The position numbers and the translations under genes were made by a program. From contig NZ_JAPSKE010000012.1 in NCBI RefSeq assembly GCF_031177825.1, positions 1 through 64,000 of the forward strand: a stretch of DNA of 64,000 nt, written 5' to 3'. The notes beneath the pieces were generated by a model. It was not told where the DNA came from and searched no databases. It saw only the letters and a program-made list of their open reading frames with translations. This document shows, piece by piece, positions 6,677-18,093 of the stretch. Position 1 is the first letter of the stretch, and each line of letters begins with the position of its first letter. The stretch comes from Paenibacillus sp. (GTDB lineage: Bacteria; Bacillota; Bacilli; Paenibacillales; YIM-B00363).

Positions 6677-7830
6677 ATGGCATTCTTCCGAAAACGTGGG
6701 GAGAAGTGGGAGTACCGTATCAGCTTCGTCGATCGGCAAACCGGTAAGCAAAAAGAGACAACGAAGGGTGGATTCAAAACAAAGAAAGAAGCCCAAATCG
6801 CAGCAGCAGAGGCTGAATCAAAGATCCATTACTACGGTTTCGCTGAAAATGGCGGAGGATCAGTAGAGAAGTTTTTCAATGAATGGCTTGAGGTGTATAA
6901 GCGACCGAACGTGAAGCCGATAACATATTCCGTACAGGAGCGGAACGTTCGTCTTAATCTCCTGCCTCGTTGGGGGAAATACCGACTGAAGGACCTTTCC
7001 AGAAATGAATATCAGAAATGGATCAACGAGTTGCGTGGACATTACAGTGAAGGGACGGTCCGAAGGATTCATAGCATCATGAGCAGCGCCATGAACGACG
7101 CAGTCCACGAATTCAAAATCATGCGGGAGAATCCGATTCAGCGGATCAAGATCCCGAAAGAAGTGGACAAGCAGACAGGTGTGCAGTTCTATAGTCGGGA
7201 GCAACTCGAGAAGTTCCTCGATGCCACGAAAGAACCGGTAAAACACGCTAAGTACCAACATTCGATTCAATATTATGCGCTCTTCACATTGCTCGCCAGA
7301 AGCGGCCTGCGGATCGGCGAGGCTTAGCGTTAACATGGGACGATATCAACTTCGACCAGTGCACCGTCACCGTGAATAAAACGCTCGTATACCCTTTGAA
7401 TTCGGAGCCTTACATCTCCACTCCGAAATCCAAAACGAGCGGCCGGACGATCAAATTGGATGCCGTGACGATCGCGTTAATGAGACGTCACCGAATCAAC
7501 AAGAAAGAAGTCATATTACGGTATGAAAATTACAAGCAGACTGACAAAAACATCGTATTCCATCAGCATGACGGCCGCTGGTTGCGGACCAATATCGTCA
7601 GAGATTACTTCAAAACGGTATGTAGACGCGCCGGTGTTCCTATTCTGTCTCCGCACGCACTCCGACATACACATGCGGTTCACCTTCTCGAAGCTGGCGC
7701 AAATATAAAATACGTGTCCGAGCGACTTGGGCACGCAAGCGTGAAAGTCACAGCGGACACGTATCTGCATGTTACACAAAAGATTGAAGATGATGCGCTC
7801 GCCCTCTATGAGCGCTACGTCCAGAAATAA
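6677..7830 (+). pseudogene. int: tyrosine integrase, disrupted by a one-base frameshift
   Basis: The two halves together make a complete Tn916/phage-type integrase. An N-terminal AP2-like DNA-binding domain (KRGEKWEYRISFVDRQTGK) is followed by a SAM-like core-binding domain and the catalytic domain with Arg in ARSGLRIGEA, HALRH, LGHAS and the nucleophile region TYLHV. After GEA the frame hits TAG at 7325; the expected LALTWDDINFDQ continues one frame over, to the stop at 7830. One missing base near 7322-7325 explains it. The start follows GGAGGAAAGG. A sequencing error cannot be excluded. Confidence 0.85.
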
Positions 7831-7915
7831 CTGACCGGACAAAAACCGGACAAACCCCGTTTTGAAGCCCGAAAACCCTTAATCCTACAGGGTTACCCGA
7901 TACTTCCTTCCATCT
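7831..7915 (+). other. probable phage attachment region (attR side) with integrase arm-type repeats
   Basis: Two direct copies of ACCGGACAAA (7834-7843 and 7845-7854) lie 11 bp apart directly after the integrase, the usual place for arm-type sites. They precede the 3' end of sufB, so integration into that end is likely. The left attachment site is not in the window. Confidence 0.45.
7874..7894 (-). terminator. terminator at the end of the suf operon
   Basis: Minus-strand arms AACCCT and AGGGTT, loop GTAGGATTA, followed by TT. The hairpin overlaps the sufB stop codon. If the phage entered here, the element must have re-supplied it. Confidence 0.5.
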
Positions 7916-9290
7916 CGAACTTGATAAGACGGTTCATCTCGACCGCGTACTCCATCGGGAGCTCCTTCGTGAACGGCTCGATGAAGCCCATAACGATCAT
8001 CTGCGTCGCTTCGGCTTCCGACAGGCCGCGGCTCATCAGGTAGAAGAGCTGATCCTCGGACACCTTCGACACCGTCGCTTCGTGCTCGAGGGTGATGTTG
8101 TCGTTCATGATTTCGTTGTACGGAATCGTGTCCGACGTCGACTCGTTATCCATGATGAGCGTATCGCACTTGATGTTCGCCTTCGCGCCTTCGGAGTTGC
8201 GTCCGAAGGAAGCGAGGCCGCGGTACGTTACCTTGCCGCCGTGCTTCGAGATCGACTTCGAGACGATCGTCGACGTCGTGTCCGGAGCGAGGTGGATCAT
8301 CTTCGCGCCCGCGTCTTGGTGCTGGCCCTTGCCCGCGACCGCGATCGACAGCACGCTGCCCTTCGCGCCGCGGCCTTTCAGGATGACCGCCGGGTACTTC
8401 ATCGTCAGCTTGGAGCCGATGTTGCCGTCGACCCATTCCATCGTCGCGTTCTCTTCCGCGACGGCGCGCTTCGTGACCAAGTTATAGATGTTCGGCGCCC
8501 AGTTTTGAATCGTCGTGTACCGCGCGCGCGAATTTTTCAAGCAAAGAATTTCGACGACGGCGCTGTGCAGCGAGTTCGTGCTGTAGATCGGCGCCGTGCA
8601 GCCTTCGACGTAATGGACGAACGCGTCCTCGTCGACGATGATGAGCGTCCGCTCGAATTGGCCCATGTTCTCGGAGTTGATCCGGAAGTACGCCTGAAGC
8701 GGAATTTCGCACTTCACGCCCTTCGGCACGTAGATAAAGCTGCCGCCCGACCATACCGCGCTGTTGAGCGCCGCGAACTTATTGTCCGCCGGCGGTACGA
8801 CGGTGCCGAAATATTTACGGAACAGCTCCGGATGCTCCCGAAGCGCCGAGTCCGTATCCATGAAGATAACGCCTTGGTCTTCGAGCTCCTTCTGCATGCT
8901 GTGGTAGACGACCTCGGATTCGTACTGCGCCGAGACGCCGGCGAGGAACTTCTGCTCCGCTTCCGGGATGCCGAGCTTATCGAACGTCTCCTTGATTTCC
9001 GTCGGCACTTCTTCCCACGTCTTGCCTTGCTTCTCGGACGGCTTGACGTAATACTGGATGTCTTCGAAATCCAGATCGTCCATGTTGCCGCCCCACTTCG
9101 GCATCTCCATCTTGTGGAATTGCTCCAGGGACTTCAGGCGGAACTCGAGCATCCACTCGGGCTCGCCCTTCATCTCGGAGATGCTGCGGACGATATCCGC
9201 GTTCAGGCCCTTCCCGCTTTGGAAAATCGCCTTATGCTCGTCGCGAAAACCATATTTATATTCGCCGATCTCGGGCATTTGCTTCGCCAT
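7893..9290 (-). CDS. sufB: Fe-S cluster assembly protein SufB
   Basis: This 465-residue scaffold subunit of the SufBCD complex assembles Fe-S clusters on acceptor proteins. Family marks include EYKYGFRD at the start, [22 protein letters not shown], the conserved Cys-containing [11 protein letters not shown] stretch, and the [14 protein letters not shown] block before [12 protein letters not shown]. Length and both ends match Bacillus SufB. It is the last gene of sufCDSUB, 80 bp after sufU; that gap contains an ACCGCTT/AAGCGGT inverted repeat (9325-9346). The prophage remnant abuts its 3' end. Confidence 0.97.
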   Translation of the reverse strand: MAKQMPEIGEYKYGFRDEHKAIFQSGKGLNADIVRSISEMKGEPEWMLEFRLKSLEQFHKMEMPKWGGNMDDLDFEDIQYYVKPSEKQGKTWEEVPTEIKETFDKLGIPEAEQKFLAGVSAQYESEVVYHSMQKELEDQGVIFMDTDSALREHPELFRKYFGTVVPPADNKFAALNSAVWSGGSFIYVPKGVKCEIPLQAYFRINSENMGQFERTLIIVDEDAFVHYVEGCTAPIYSTNSLHSAVVEILCLKNSRARYTTIQNWAPNIYNLVTKRAVAEENATMEWVDGNIGSKLTMKYPAVILKGRGAKGSVLSIAVAGKGQHQDAGAKMIHLAPDTTSTIVSKSISKHGGKVTYRGLASFGRNSEGAKANIKCDTLIMDNESTSDTIPYNEIMNDNITLEHEATVSKVSEDQLFYLMSRGLSEAEATQMIVMGFIEPFTKELPMEYAVEMNRLIKFEMEGSIG

Positions 9291-9370
9291 CGATAAACCC
9301 TCCTCTATGAAAATGTTCCCTGCTTACCGCTTCTCGACGGAAGCGGTTCGATCTATCTGAACGGATTTGT

Positions 9371-12313
<2,943 letters not shown>

Positions 12314-12327
12314 TGTTGGCCGCCCCC

Positions 12328-13161
12328 TTACGAAAATTTCGGAGCGGTGGTGTTCTTCGGAACGACGAACTCTTCTTTGTCGTTGCCTACCGTCTCGTCT
12401 TCGATGCCAAGCTCCGCTTTCACCCAGTCATAGCCTTCCGCCTCGAGGCGTTCGGCCAGCTCCGGACCGCCGGACTTCACGATGCGGCCCTGCATCATGA
12501 CATGAACGAAATCCGGTTTAATATAATTTAACAACCGCTGATAGTGCGTAATGATCAGGAACGAACGATCTTCCGCGCGCATCGCGTTCACGCCGGCCGC
12601 GACGACCTTCAGCGCGTCGATGTCGAGACCGGAGTCGATCTCGTCGAGAATGATGATGCGAGGCTCGAGCACCATCATCTGCAGAATTTCGTTCCGCTTC
12701 TTCTCGCCGCCGGAGAAGCCTTCGTTCAGGTAGCGGTGCATGAACTGCGGGTCCATCTCGAGCTCTTTCATCTTCGCTTCCATCTGGCGAATGAACTTGA
12801 TGAGCGAGATTTCTTTGCCTTCGCCGCGGCGCGCGTTGATGGCGCTGCGCAGGAAGTCGGCGTTCGTCACGCCCGTAATTTCGCTCGGGTACTGCATCGC
12901 CAGGAACAAGCCCGCGAGCGCGCGCTCGTCGACGCCCATCTCGAGCACGTCTTCGCCGTCGAGGGTGACGCTGCCGCCTTGGACTTCGTATTTCGGATGA
13001 CCCATGAGCGTCGAAGCGAGCGTACTCTTGCCCGTTCCGTTCGGCCCCATGATCGCGTGGATTTCGCCGCCCTTGATTTCAAGGTTGAACCCCTTAAGAA
13101 TTTCCTTGCCTTCGATCGAAGAGCGAAGATCTTGTATTTTCAAAACCGGTGCTTGTGCCAT
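12328..13161 (-). CDS. sufC: Fe-S assembly ATPase SufC
   Basis: This 277-residue ABC-type ATPase drives conformational change in SufBD. Walker A is GPNGTGKST, the signature is [11 protein letters not shown], and Walker B is [12 protein letters not shown]. The C-terminus has a short extension after the usual family end ([15 protein letters not shown]). It is the first gene of the operon, with ribosome binding site TTGGAGGGAAA and a promoter overlapped by a Fur/PerR-like box. Confidence 0.96.
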   Translation of the reverse strand: MAQAPVLKIQDLRSSIEGKEILKGFNLEIKGGEIHAIMGPNGTGKSTLASTLMGHPKYEVQGGSVTLDGEDVLEMGVDERALAGLFLAMQYPSEITGVTNADFLRSAINARRGEGKEISLIKFIRQMEAKMKELEMDPQFMHRYLNEGFSGGEKKRNEILQMMVLEPRIIILDEIDSGLDIDALKVVAAGVNAMRAEDRSFLIITHYQRLLNYIKPDFVHVMMQGRIVKSGGPELAERLEAEGYDWVKAELGIEDETVGNDKEEFVVPKNTTAPKFS

Positions 13162-13194
13162 AACGACTGTTTCCCTCCAAGTTTAATTTTCTAT

Positions 13195-13231
13195 TTAGAA
13201 TTATTCTAAATTGATTCTCACTGATTCTCAA
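13195..13231 (-). promoter_or_regulatory. suf operon promoter with Fur/PerR-type 7-1-7 box
   Basis: On the minus strand TTGAGA (13231-13226), 17 bp, TAGAAT (13208-13203) forms a sigma-A promoter. The -10 lies inside a perfect 7-1-7 palindrome, TTAGAATTATTCTAA (13195-13209), which matches the Fur/PerR/Zur box architecture. A second, imperfect copy (ATAGAATTATTCCAA) lies at 13246-13260. Repression by PerR or Fur is inferred. Confidence 0.65.
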
Positions 13232-13303
13232 CTGTTAATTTTAATATAGAATTATTCCAATTCGCAAGGGCGGCCGGAAAATCGCTCGTTTGCGCGAAAA
13301 CTC

Positions 13304-13882
13304 TTACCTTTTTAAAACTTCCTGGATGTCCGCCGCCTTCCGCGCGAACGCTTCGTCGGACAAGACCGGTCGCCCGAGGGCGGCTCGGTCCGCGCCGATC
13401 GGCAATCGTACCCAGGACTTGCATCCGGCGAACCCCGGGTCGTTAGGCACATCGATCGGCGCCTCGAACCGATATACGCGCAGCAGCAGGCAATGCAGCG
13501 GCTTCGTCCGCTTCCAATGAAGCCGCTCGGAGGCGTAATCGTCCGTCCATATATGATATGGAGACAACGCTCGCAGGCGTTCCTCGTCCTCGATCAGCAG
13601 ATCTTCGACCGCTTCGGCCCAAGCTTTGATGGGCACGACCGGCGCGTCCGGCGTCCACTCCGCCTTCGTCGCGGCGACGAGCCGCCGGTACGGCTCTTTC
13701 AATAGATGCTCTTTCTGATGTTCGTAGGTCGGGAAAAAATAAAACGATTCGTTCGTCAATTCGAAATCGCGCGTCTCCTCTCGAATCCCGCCCTTGCGCA
13801 AGGCGAGAATCGTATCGCCGCCAAGAAACGCTTCCACCGCGGACGCCCATTCCTTCAGCGCCGCCGTCGCATTTTCGCTCAT
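13304..13882 (-). CDS. DUF1802 family protein
   Basis: This 192-residue protein matches the DUF1802 pattern: LKEWASAVEAFLGGDTILAL, RKGGIREETRDFEL, FYFFPTYEHQ and W.PD.PV in the middle. The family is widespread in Bacillales and cyanobacteria and has no proven function. The start was set at ATG with GGGGAGG twelve bases upstream, because the longer frame overlaps the promoter area of the next gene. It stands alone between suf and a small membrane gene. Confidence 0.75.
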   Translation of the reverse strand: MSENATAALKEWASAVEAFLGGDTILALRKGGIREETRDFELTNESFYFFPTYEHQKEHLLKEPYRRLVAATKAEWTPDAPVVPIKAWAEAVEDLLIEDEERLRALSPYHIWTDDYASERLHWKRTKPLHCLLLRVYRFEAPIDVPNDPGFAGCKSWVRLPIGADRAALGRPVLSDEAFARKAADIQEVLKR

Positions 13883-13996
13883 GCTATGTATCCGCCTCCC
13901 CGGTAAAACAATGCAAGGGCCGTTCCGTATCGAAATGCCCGTCTCTCCCCATTCTAATATCGCAGTCATCATTCTCGCCAAAGGAGTGACGGTTTC

Positions 13997-14152
13997 ATGC
14001 GCGAAGGATTAATTCCGGCCATCCTCGGCACCGCGGTCGCCACGACGGGAGCTGCGATGCTCAAGCGGAACCCGGCTGTCGGCTACGGAATCCTCGGCTT
14101 CGGGCTCGCCCACATCGTGCTCGGCGCCATCGACTTGATCGAACACAAATAA
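13997..14152 (+). CDS. 51-residue two-helix membrane protein
   Basis: This short gene starts at ATG after AAAGGAGTGACGG. The product MREGLIPAILGTAVATTGAA continues as a second hydrophobic helix rich in glycine (GYGILGFGLAHIVLGAIDLI) and ends EHK. It looks like a compact helical hairpin in the membrane. No function was recognised. It is transcribed towards dps with a shared terminator between them. Confidence 0.65.
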   Translation: MREGLIPAILGTAVATTGAAMLKRNPAVGYGILGFGLAHIVLGAIDLIEHK

Positions 14153-14169
14153 TCAAGCCGCCAGGAGCG

Positions 14170-14217
14170 AAAATGAAGAACACCTGCGCCCGACATCGGC
14201 AGCAGGTGTTTTCATTA
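14170..14217. terminator. bidirectional terminator
   Basis: AAAATGAAGAACACCTGC and GCAGGTGTTTTCATT arms form a long stem between the convergent small membrane gene and dps. A and T tracts flank it on both strands. Confidence 0.85.
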
Positions 14218-14231
14218 TACATAAAAAGTTG

Positions 14232-14720
14232 CTATTCGTTAAACGACCGGAGCATCCATGCATGCTTCTCCAGCGAGGAACGAATGCCGAGCAGCATGTC
14301 CGACGTCGCCTCGTCGCCGGCCTGCTGCGCGATGTCCATCCCTTGCTCGAGCTCGGCGATGATCGCGCGGAAGTCGTTTTCGATGTTCCGCACCATATCG
14401 GCCGGCTTCTCGCCGCCCGCCGCTTCCCCGATCGAGGCGGTGACGAGGTATTCCCGCATCGTCGCGGGCGGCATGCCTCCGATCGACAGCACCCGCTCCG
14501 CGAGCTCGTCGATGTGGAGCGCCGCTTCGTTGTACAGCTCCTCGAATTTGAGGTGCAGCGTGAAGAAGACCGGCCCCTTCACGAACCAGTGGTAGTTGTG
14601 CAGCTTGACGAATAAGACGTTCCAGTTGGCGATCTGCTTGTTCAGGAACGCGACGACGTTCTGCGTCGTCCCCGAGCCTTGAGCGGACAGAGTCCGGTCG
14701 AGCGTTGCGTTTGGGGTCAT
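14232..14720 (-). CDS. dps: Dps-family ferritin-like DNA/iron-protecting protein
   Basis: This 162-residue Dps/MrgA-type protein forms dodecamers that oxidise and store iron and protect DNA. The ferroxidase centre is visible: HNYHWFVKGPVFFTLHLKFE, then EELYNEAALHIDELAERVLS, supplying the inter-subunit His and Asp/Glu ligands. The start was chosen at ATG with GAGGAGG eleven bases upstream, not the longer frame beginning MVLEEES. PerR control is usual for the family, but no clear box was seen here. Confidence 0.92.
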   Translation of the reverse strand: MTPNATLDRTLSAQGSGTTQNVVAFLNKQIANWNVLFVKLHNYHWFVKGPVFFTLHLKFEELYNEAALHIDELAERVLSIGGMPPATMREYLVTASIGEAAGGEKPADMVRNIENDFRAIIAELEQGMDIAQQAGDEATSDMLLGIRSSLEKHAWMLRSFNE

Positions 14721-14888
14721 GAGTTCCGCTTCCTCCTCTTGTTCGAATGACTTGCTTTCTTCTTCGAGTACCATTATTTTGCAACGAAGCAGCGGATCTT
14801 ATCACAACGCCGCGAAATGTATTTTCTTCCGAGCCCCGCTTGTCTTATACTAAGAGGTAATGTCTTTAGAAAAGGCGGGATCCGAACC

Positions 14889-16109
14889 ATGAGCGCATAC
14901 CATCCGTTAACCGAAGCCGAAGCGATTGTAAGGGCTCGCGCCGTACCGGGCGTCTTCGCCCCCGGCGCGAACCTGACCGTACGCGAGATCGGCGACGGCA
15001 ATTTGAATTTGGTGTTCCATATCCAAGAGTCCGGCCAAGGCAAAGGGCTGATCCTGAAGCAGGCGCTTCCGTACGCGAAGGTCGTCGGCGAATCGTGGCC
15101 GCTGACGCTCGACCGCGCCCGCATCGAGAGCGAAGCGCTGATGATCCAAGGCGAGCTCGCGCCCGGCCTCGCGCCGAAGGTGTACGAATACGAGCCGGAG
15201 CTCGCGCTGACGATCATGGAGGATTTGAGCGACCACGTCATCATGCGCCGAGGCCTTATCGAAGGCAACGCATATCCGCTCTTCGCCGGCCATATCGGGG
15301 AGTTCCTCGCGCGAACGCTGTTCTTCACGTCGGATTTCGGCATGAACCAGCAGCAGAAGAAGCTGAAGACCGGGCGATTCATCAATCCCGAGCTTTGCAA
15401 GATTACGGAAGACTTGATCTTCGACGATCCGTATACGGTATCGGCGAACAATAATTACGATCCCGCGATCGAGAAGGAAGCCGCGTCGCTTCGCGAAGAC
15501 CGCGAGCTTCATCTGGAGGTCGCGCGCCTGCGCTACGGCTTCCTGACCAAGGGGCAGGCGCTGCTGCACGGCGATCTGCACACCGGCTCCATCTTCGTCA
15601 CGCCGACGTCGACGAAAGTCATCGACCCCGAGTTCGCCTACTACGGGCCGATGGGCTTCGATATCGGCGCCGTGCTGGCGAACCTGCTGCTGAACGCCGT
15701 GGCGCAGGGGGGACGCATGGACGATCCGTCGAAGCTCGGCGACTTCCGCGCGTATTTGCTCGACACGGTCCAGCAGGTGTGGGACGAGTTCGAGACGCGC
15801 TTCCGCGCGTTATGGGCGGAGCACTGCGTCGACCGTCTGCTGCGGGAATCCGGTTACCTGGACGCGTTCCTCGCCGAGCTGCTGCAGGACACGTTCGGCT
15901 ACGCCGGCGCGAAGATGGTCCGCCGCATCGTCGGCCTCGCCCACGTCGCCGACATCGACGGCATCCCGGACGAAGCGCGCCGCAACCGCGCCCGCCGCGT
16001 CGCGCTCGCGATCGGCACCGATCTTATCAAGCGGCACCGGACGGCGGGATCGATCGGTCAGATGCTCGCTGTCGCAAACCTCCATCTTGCATCGAAAGAA
16101 GGCAACTGA
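14889..16109 (+). CDS. mtnK: S-methyl-5-thioribose kinase
   Basis: This 406-residue kinase phosphorylates methylthioribose in methionine salvage. It has an APH-like fold: [11 protein letters not shown] (nucleotide loop), [14 protein letters not shown], and the catalytic [13 protein letters not shown] with Asp, then [18 protein letters not shown]. The start was set at ATG 25 codons into the longest frame, next to GGCGGGATCC. It is directly followed by mtnA. The roughly 110-base leader has no SAM riboswitch, unlike many Bacillus mtnK genes. Confidence 0.95.
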   Translation: MSAYHPLTEAEAIVRARAVPGVFAPGANLTVREIGDGNLNLVFHIQESGQGKGLILKQALPYAKVVGESWPLTLDRARIESEALMIQGELAPGLAPKVYEYEPELALTIMEDLSDHVIMRRGLIEGNAYPLFAGHIGEFLARTLFFTSDFGMNQQQKKLKTGRFINPELCKITEDLIFDDPYTVSANNNYDPAIEKEAASLREDRELHLEVARLRYGFLTKGQALLHGDLHTGSIFVTPTSTKVIDPEFAYYGPMGFDIGAVLANLLLNAVAQGGRMDDPSKLGDFRAYLLDTVQQVWDEFETRFRALWAEHCVDRLLRESGYLDAFLAELLQDTFGYAGAKMVRRIVGLAHVADIDGIPDEARRNRARRVALAIGTDLIKRHRTAGSIGQMLAVANLHLASKEGN

Positions 16110-16110
16110 A

Positions 16111-17172
16111 TTGACTGCTACGAACCATGACAATTGGCTGCAATCGGTCCGCTGGAACGCGGATCATCTCGACTTGCTCGATCAACGGCTCCTCCCGGAG
16201 GAAGTCGTCTATTTGAAGCTCGTCGCGTCGAAGGACGTCTGGGACGCGATTAAGGAGCTGAAGGTGCGCGGGGCGCCGGCGATCGGCATCGCCGCCGCGT
16301 ACGGACTGTATCTCGGCGTCCGGGACGCCGTCGGCGGCGTGCCGGAGCTGCTCGACGCCGTGAAGCGCGAGCGCGATTACTTGGCGTCGTCGCGCCCGAC
16401 CGCCGTCAACCTGTTCTGGGCGCTCGACCGGCTCGTCCGCAAGGCGTCGGAGCTGGCGGAAGCCGGAGCCGACGCCGCGGCGATCAAGGAAGGCCTGCTG
16501 CAGGAGGCGATCGTCATTCAGTCCGAGGACGAGGAGACGAACCGCGCGATCGGCGAGCACGCGCTGTCCTTGTTCGAGGACGGCTACGGCGTCTTGACGC
16601 ACTGCAACGCCGGCGGTCTCGCCACCGCCCGCTACGGCACCGCGACGGCGCCGATGTATCTGGCGAAGGAGAAGGGCTGGAACCTGCGCGTGTTCGCGGA
16701 CGAGACGCGCCCGGTGCTGCAGGGCGCCCGGTTGACCGCGTTCGAGCTTATGCGCGCGGGCATCGACGTGACGCTCATTACCGATAACATGGCCGCGATG
16801 GTCATGTCCAAGGGCTGGATCCAAGCGGTCATCGTCGGCACGGACCGCGTCGCGGCGAACGGCGACGTCGCGAACAAGATCGGCACGTACGGCGTAGCCG
16901 TGCTCGCGAAGGCGCACGGCATTCCGTTCTACGTCGCTTGTCCGATGTCGACGATCGATCTGAACACGCCTACGGGCGCCGATATTCCGATCGAAGAGCG
17001 GCACGAGGACGAAGTGACCGTCGGCTTCGGCAAGCGCACCGCGCCGCAAGGCGTGAAAGTGTACAACCCGGCGTTCGACGTCACCCCGGCGGAATACGTA
17101 TCGGCGATCATTACCGAGAAGGGAATCGTTCGCGCCCCTTACGCGGACAACCTGCGCCGCCTGTTCGAATAG
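16111..17172 (+). CDS. mtnA: S-methyl-5-thioribose-1-phosphate isomerase
   Basis: This enzyme of about 353 residues converts MTR-1-P to MTRu-1-P, the step after MtnK. Signatures are [27 protein letters not shown] with the catalytic cysteine, and [20 protein letters not shown] with the catalytic aspartate. TTG at 16111 has AAGG eight bases upstream and begins one base after the mtnK stop. An ATG at 16087 overlapping mtnK is the alternative. Confidence 0.95.
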   Translation: MTATNHDNWLQSVRWNADHLDLLDQRLLPEEVVYLKLVASKDVWDAIKELKVRGAPAIGIAAAYGLYLGVRDAVGGVPELLDAVKRERDYLASSRPTAVNLFWALDRLVRKASELAEAGADAAAIKEGLLQEAIVIQSEDEETNRAIGEHALSLFEDGYGVLTHCNAGGLATARYGTATAPMYLAKEKGWNLRVFADETRPVLQGARLTAFELMRAGIDVTLITDNMAAMVMSKGWIQAVIVGTDRVAANGDVANKIGTYGVAVLAKAHGIPFYVACPMSTIDLNTPTGADIPIEERHEDEVTVGFGKRTAPQGVKVYNPAFDVTPAEYVSAIITEKGIVRAPYADNLRRLFE

Positions 17173-17183
17173 TCGAGTTTCGT

Positions 17184-17225
17184 AAAAAAATGCTGCCCTC
17201 CGAAAATCGGAGGGCAGCATTTTCT
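17184..17225. terminator. bidirectional terminator between mtnA and yunC
   Basis: ATGCTGCCCTCCGA and TCGGAGGGCAGCAT arms are perfect, with an A-run before and TTTCT after. The structure serves both convergent genes. Confidence 0.92.
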
Positions 17226-17229
17226 ATGT

Positions 17230-17532
17230 TCAGATCATCTTTAATAGCGCGTCCGCCCCCTTCATGCCGACCTGCACGCCGAGCTTCTCCGCTTCGATCG
17301 TCACCGACTCGAGCGGCGCGTTCACGAGCTCCTCGAGCGTCTTGACGCCGACGGCGCGTCCCGCGACGATGCCGCGGTCCTTCAGACGTTCGTTCAGCAG
17401 GGCGACGTCCAACGCTCCGCACATAATATACCCCCGGTCGGTCGCGACGGCGACGAGGTTCGTCTTCGGCAGCTTCACCTCGATGCCGATCATCGCGTGT
17501 CCTCCGATAGTCATGGGCACCATCCGCATCAT
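17230..17532 (-). CDS. yunC: YunC family protein (DUF1805)
   Basis: This 100-residue protein closely follows B. subtilis YunC: VKLPKTNLVAVATDRGYIMC, GALDVALLNERLKDRGIVAG, RAVGVKTLEELVNAPLESVT and MKGADALLKM. The family fold is known structurally but the role is not established. The start follows GGGAGGCGAATACGG. It is a single gene with its own promoter region facing the LSm-like gene. Confidence 0.9.
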   Translation of the reverse strand: MMRMVPMTIGGHAMIGIEVKLPKTNLVAVATDRGYIMCGALDVALLNERLKDRGIVAGRAVGVKTLEELVNAPLESVTIEAEKLGVQVGMKGADALLKMI

Positions 17533-17696
17533 CCGTATTCGCCTCCCTTCGTCTCGCTTTCCTTCTTCCCATATATATGCGAAAGGATTCGCCTCGTGAG
17601 GGCTGGCGCAATTCGGGCCAATTCCGGGGACCGTCTGTCCATGGCTCGGCGGGTCGCGCTTCATATGCTGATGGTGATAGGGAGGAGATGAAGAGG

Positions 17697-18032
17697 ATGC
17701 AACGATCGAATATAGCCTCTAAGGCGAAGTCGCTTGTCGGCGGTCCGATCGTCGTCAAGATGAAGGACGGCAAGACGGTGTCCGGCACGCTCGTCCGCAT
17801 CGCCGGCCAGCGACTGTACGTCGCTCCGAGCTGCGCCGCCGGCGGGAAGCGGAAGTCCGCCCCGGTTCGGACGAAGGCGCTGCTCCCGCTGCTTCTGTTC
17901 GACGTCGCGGCGATCGGCGCCGGCGTGCCTTACGGGTACGGCGGCTACGGACCCGGACCGTACGGCGGTCCCTTCGGCCCTTACGGCCCATATGGACCGT
18001 ACGGCGGCCCCCAAGGCGGTCTCTGGTTCTAA
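17697..18032 (+). CDS. LSm-like protein with Gly/Pro/Tyr-rich tail
   Basis: This is a 111-residue protein. Residues 14-45 (GGPIVVKMKDGKTVSGTLVR then IAGQRLYVAP) have the strand pattern and central glycine of an Sm-like fold. A basic linker and one hydrophobic stretch (ALLPLLLFDVAAIGAG) follow, then a low-complexity tail of PYG, GGYG and GPYGP repeats ending in GLWF. The tail resembles spore-surface proteins, whereas the Sm-like part suggests an Hfq-like scaffold. The start with GGGAGG eleven bases upstream was preferred over the ATG nine bases earlier. Function is unknown. Confidence 0.6.
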   Translation: MQRSNIASKAKSLVGGPIVVKMKDGKTVSGTLVRIAGQRLYVAPSCAAGGKRKSAPVRTKALLPLLLFDVAAIGAGVPYGYGGYGPGPYGGPFGPYGPYGPYGGPQGGLWF

Positions 18033-18034
18033 CG

Positions 18035-18090
18035 AAAGGGGCGATGCTTCGGCCATTCGGTTTTCGAATGACCGGCATCGCCCCTTCTCG
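18035..18090. terminator. bidirectional terminator
   Basis: AAGGGGCGATGC (18036-18047) and GCATCGCCCCTT (18075-18086) enclose a second stem of GGCCATTCG and CGAATG. It lies between the convergent LSm-like and GGDEF-EAL genes. Confidence 0.85.
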
Positions 18091-18093
18091 CCG

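Noticed and set aside
14775-14889. SAM riboswitch ahead of mtnK
   Set aside because: The leader is too short and shows no S-box helices or terminator.
17930-18015. Short tandem DNA repeat
   Set aside because: The repetition is in codons of the GPY-rich tail of the LSm-like protein, with synonymous variation, so it is coding low complexity.
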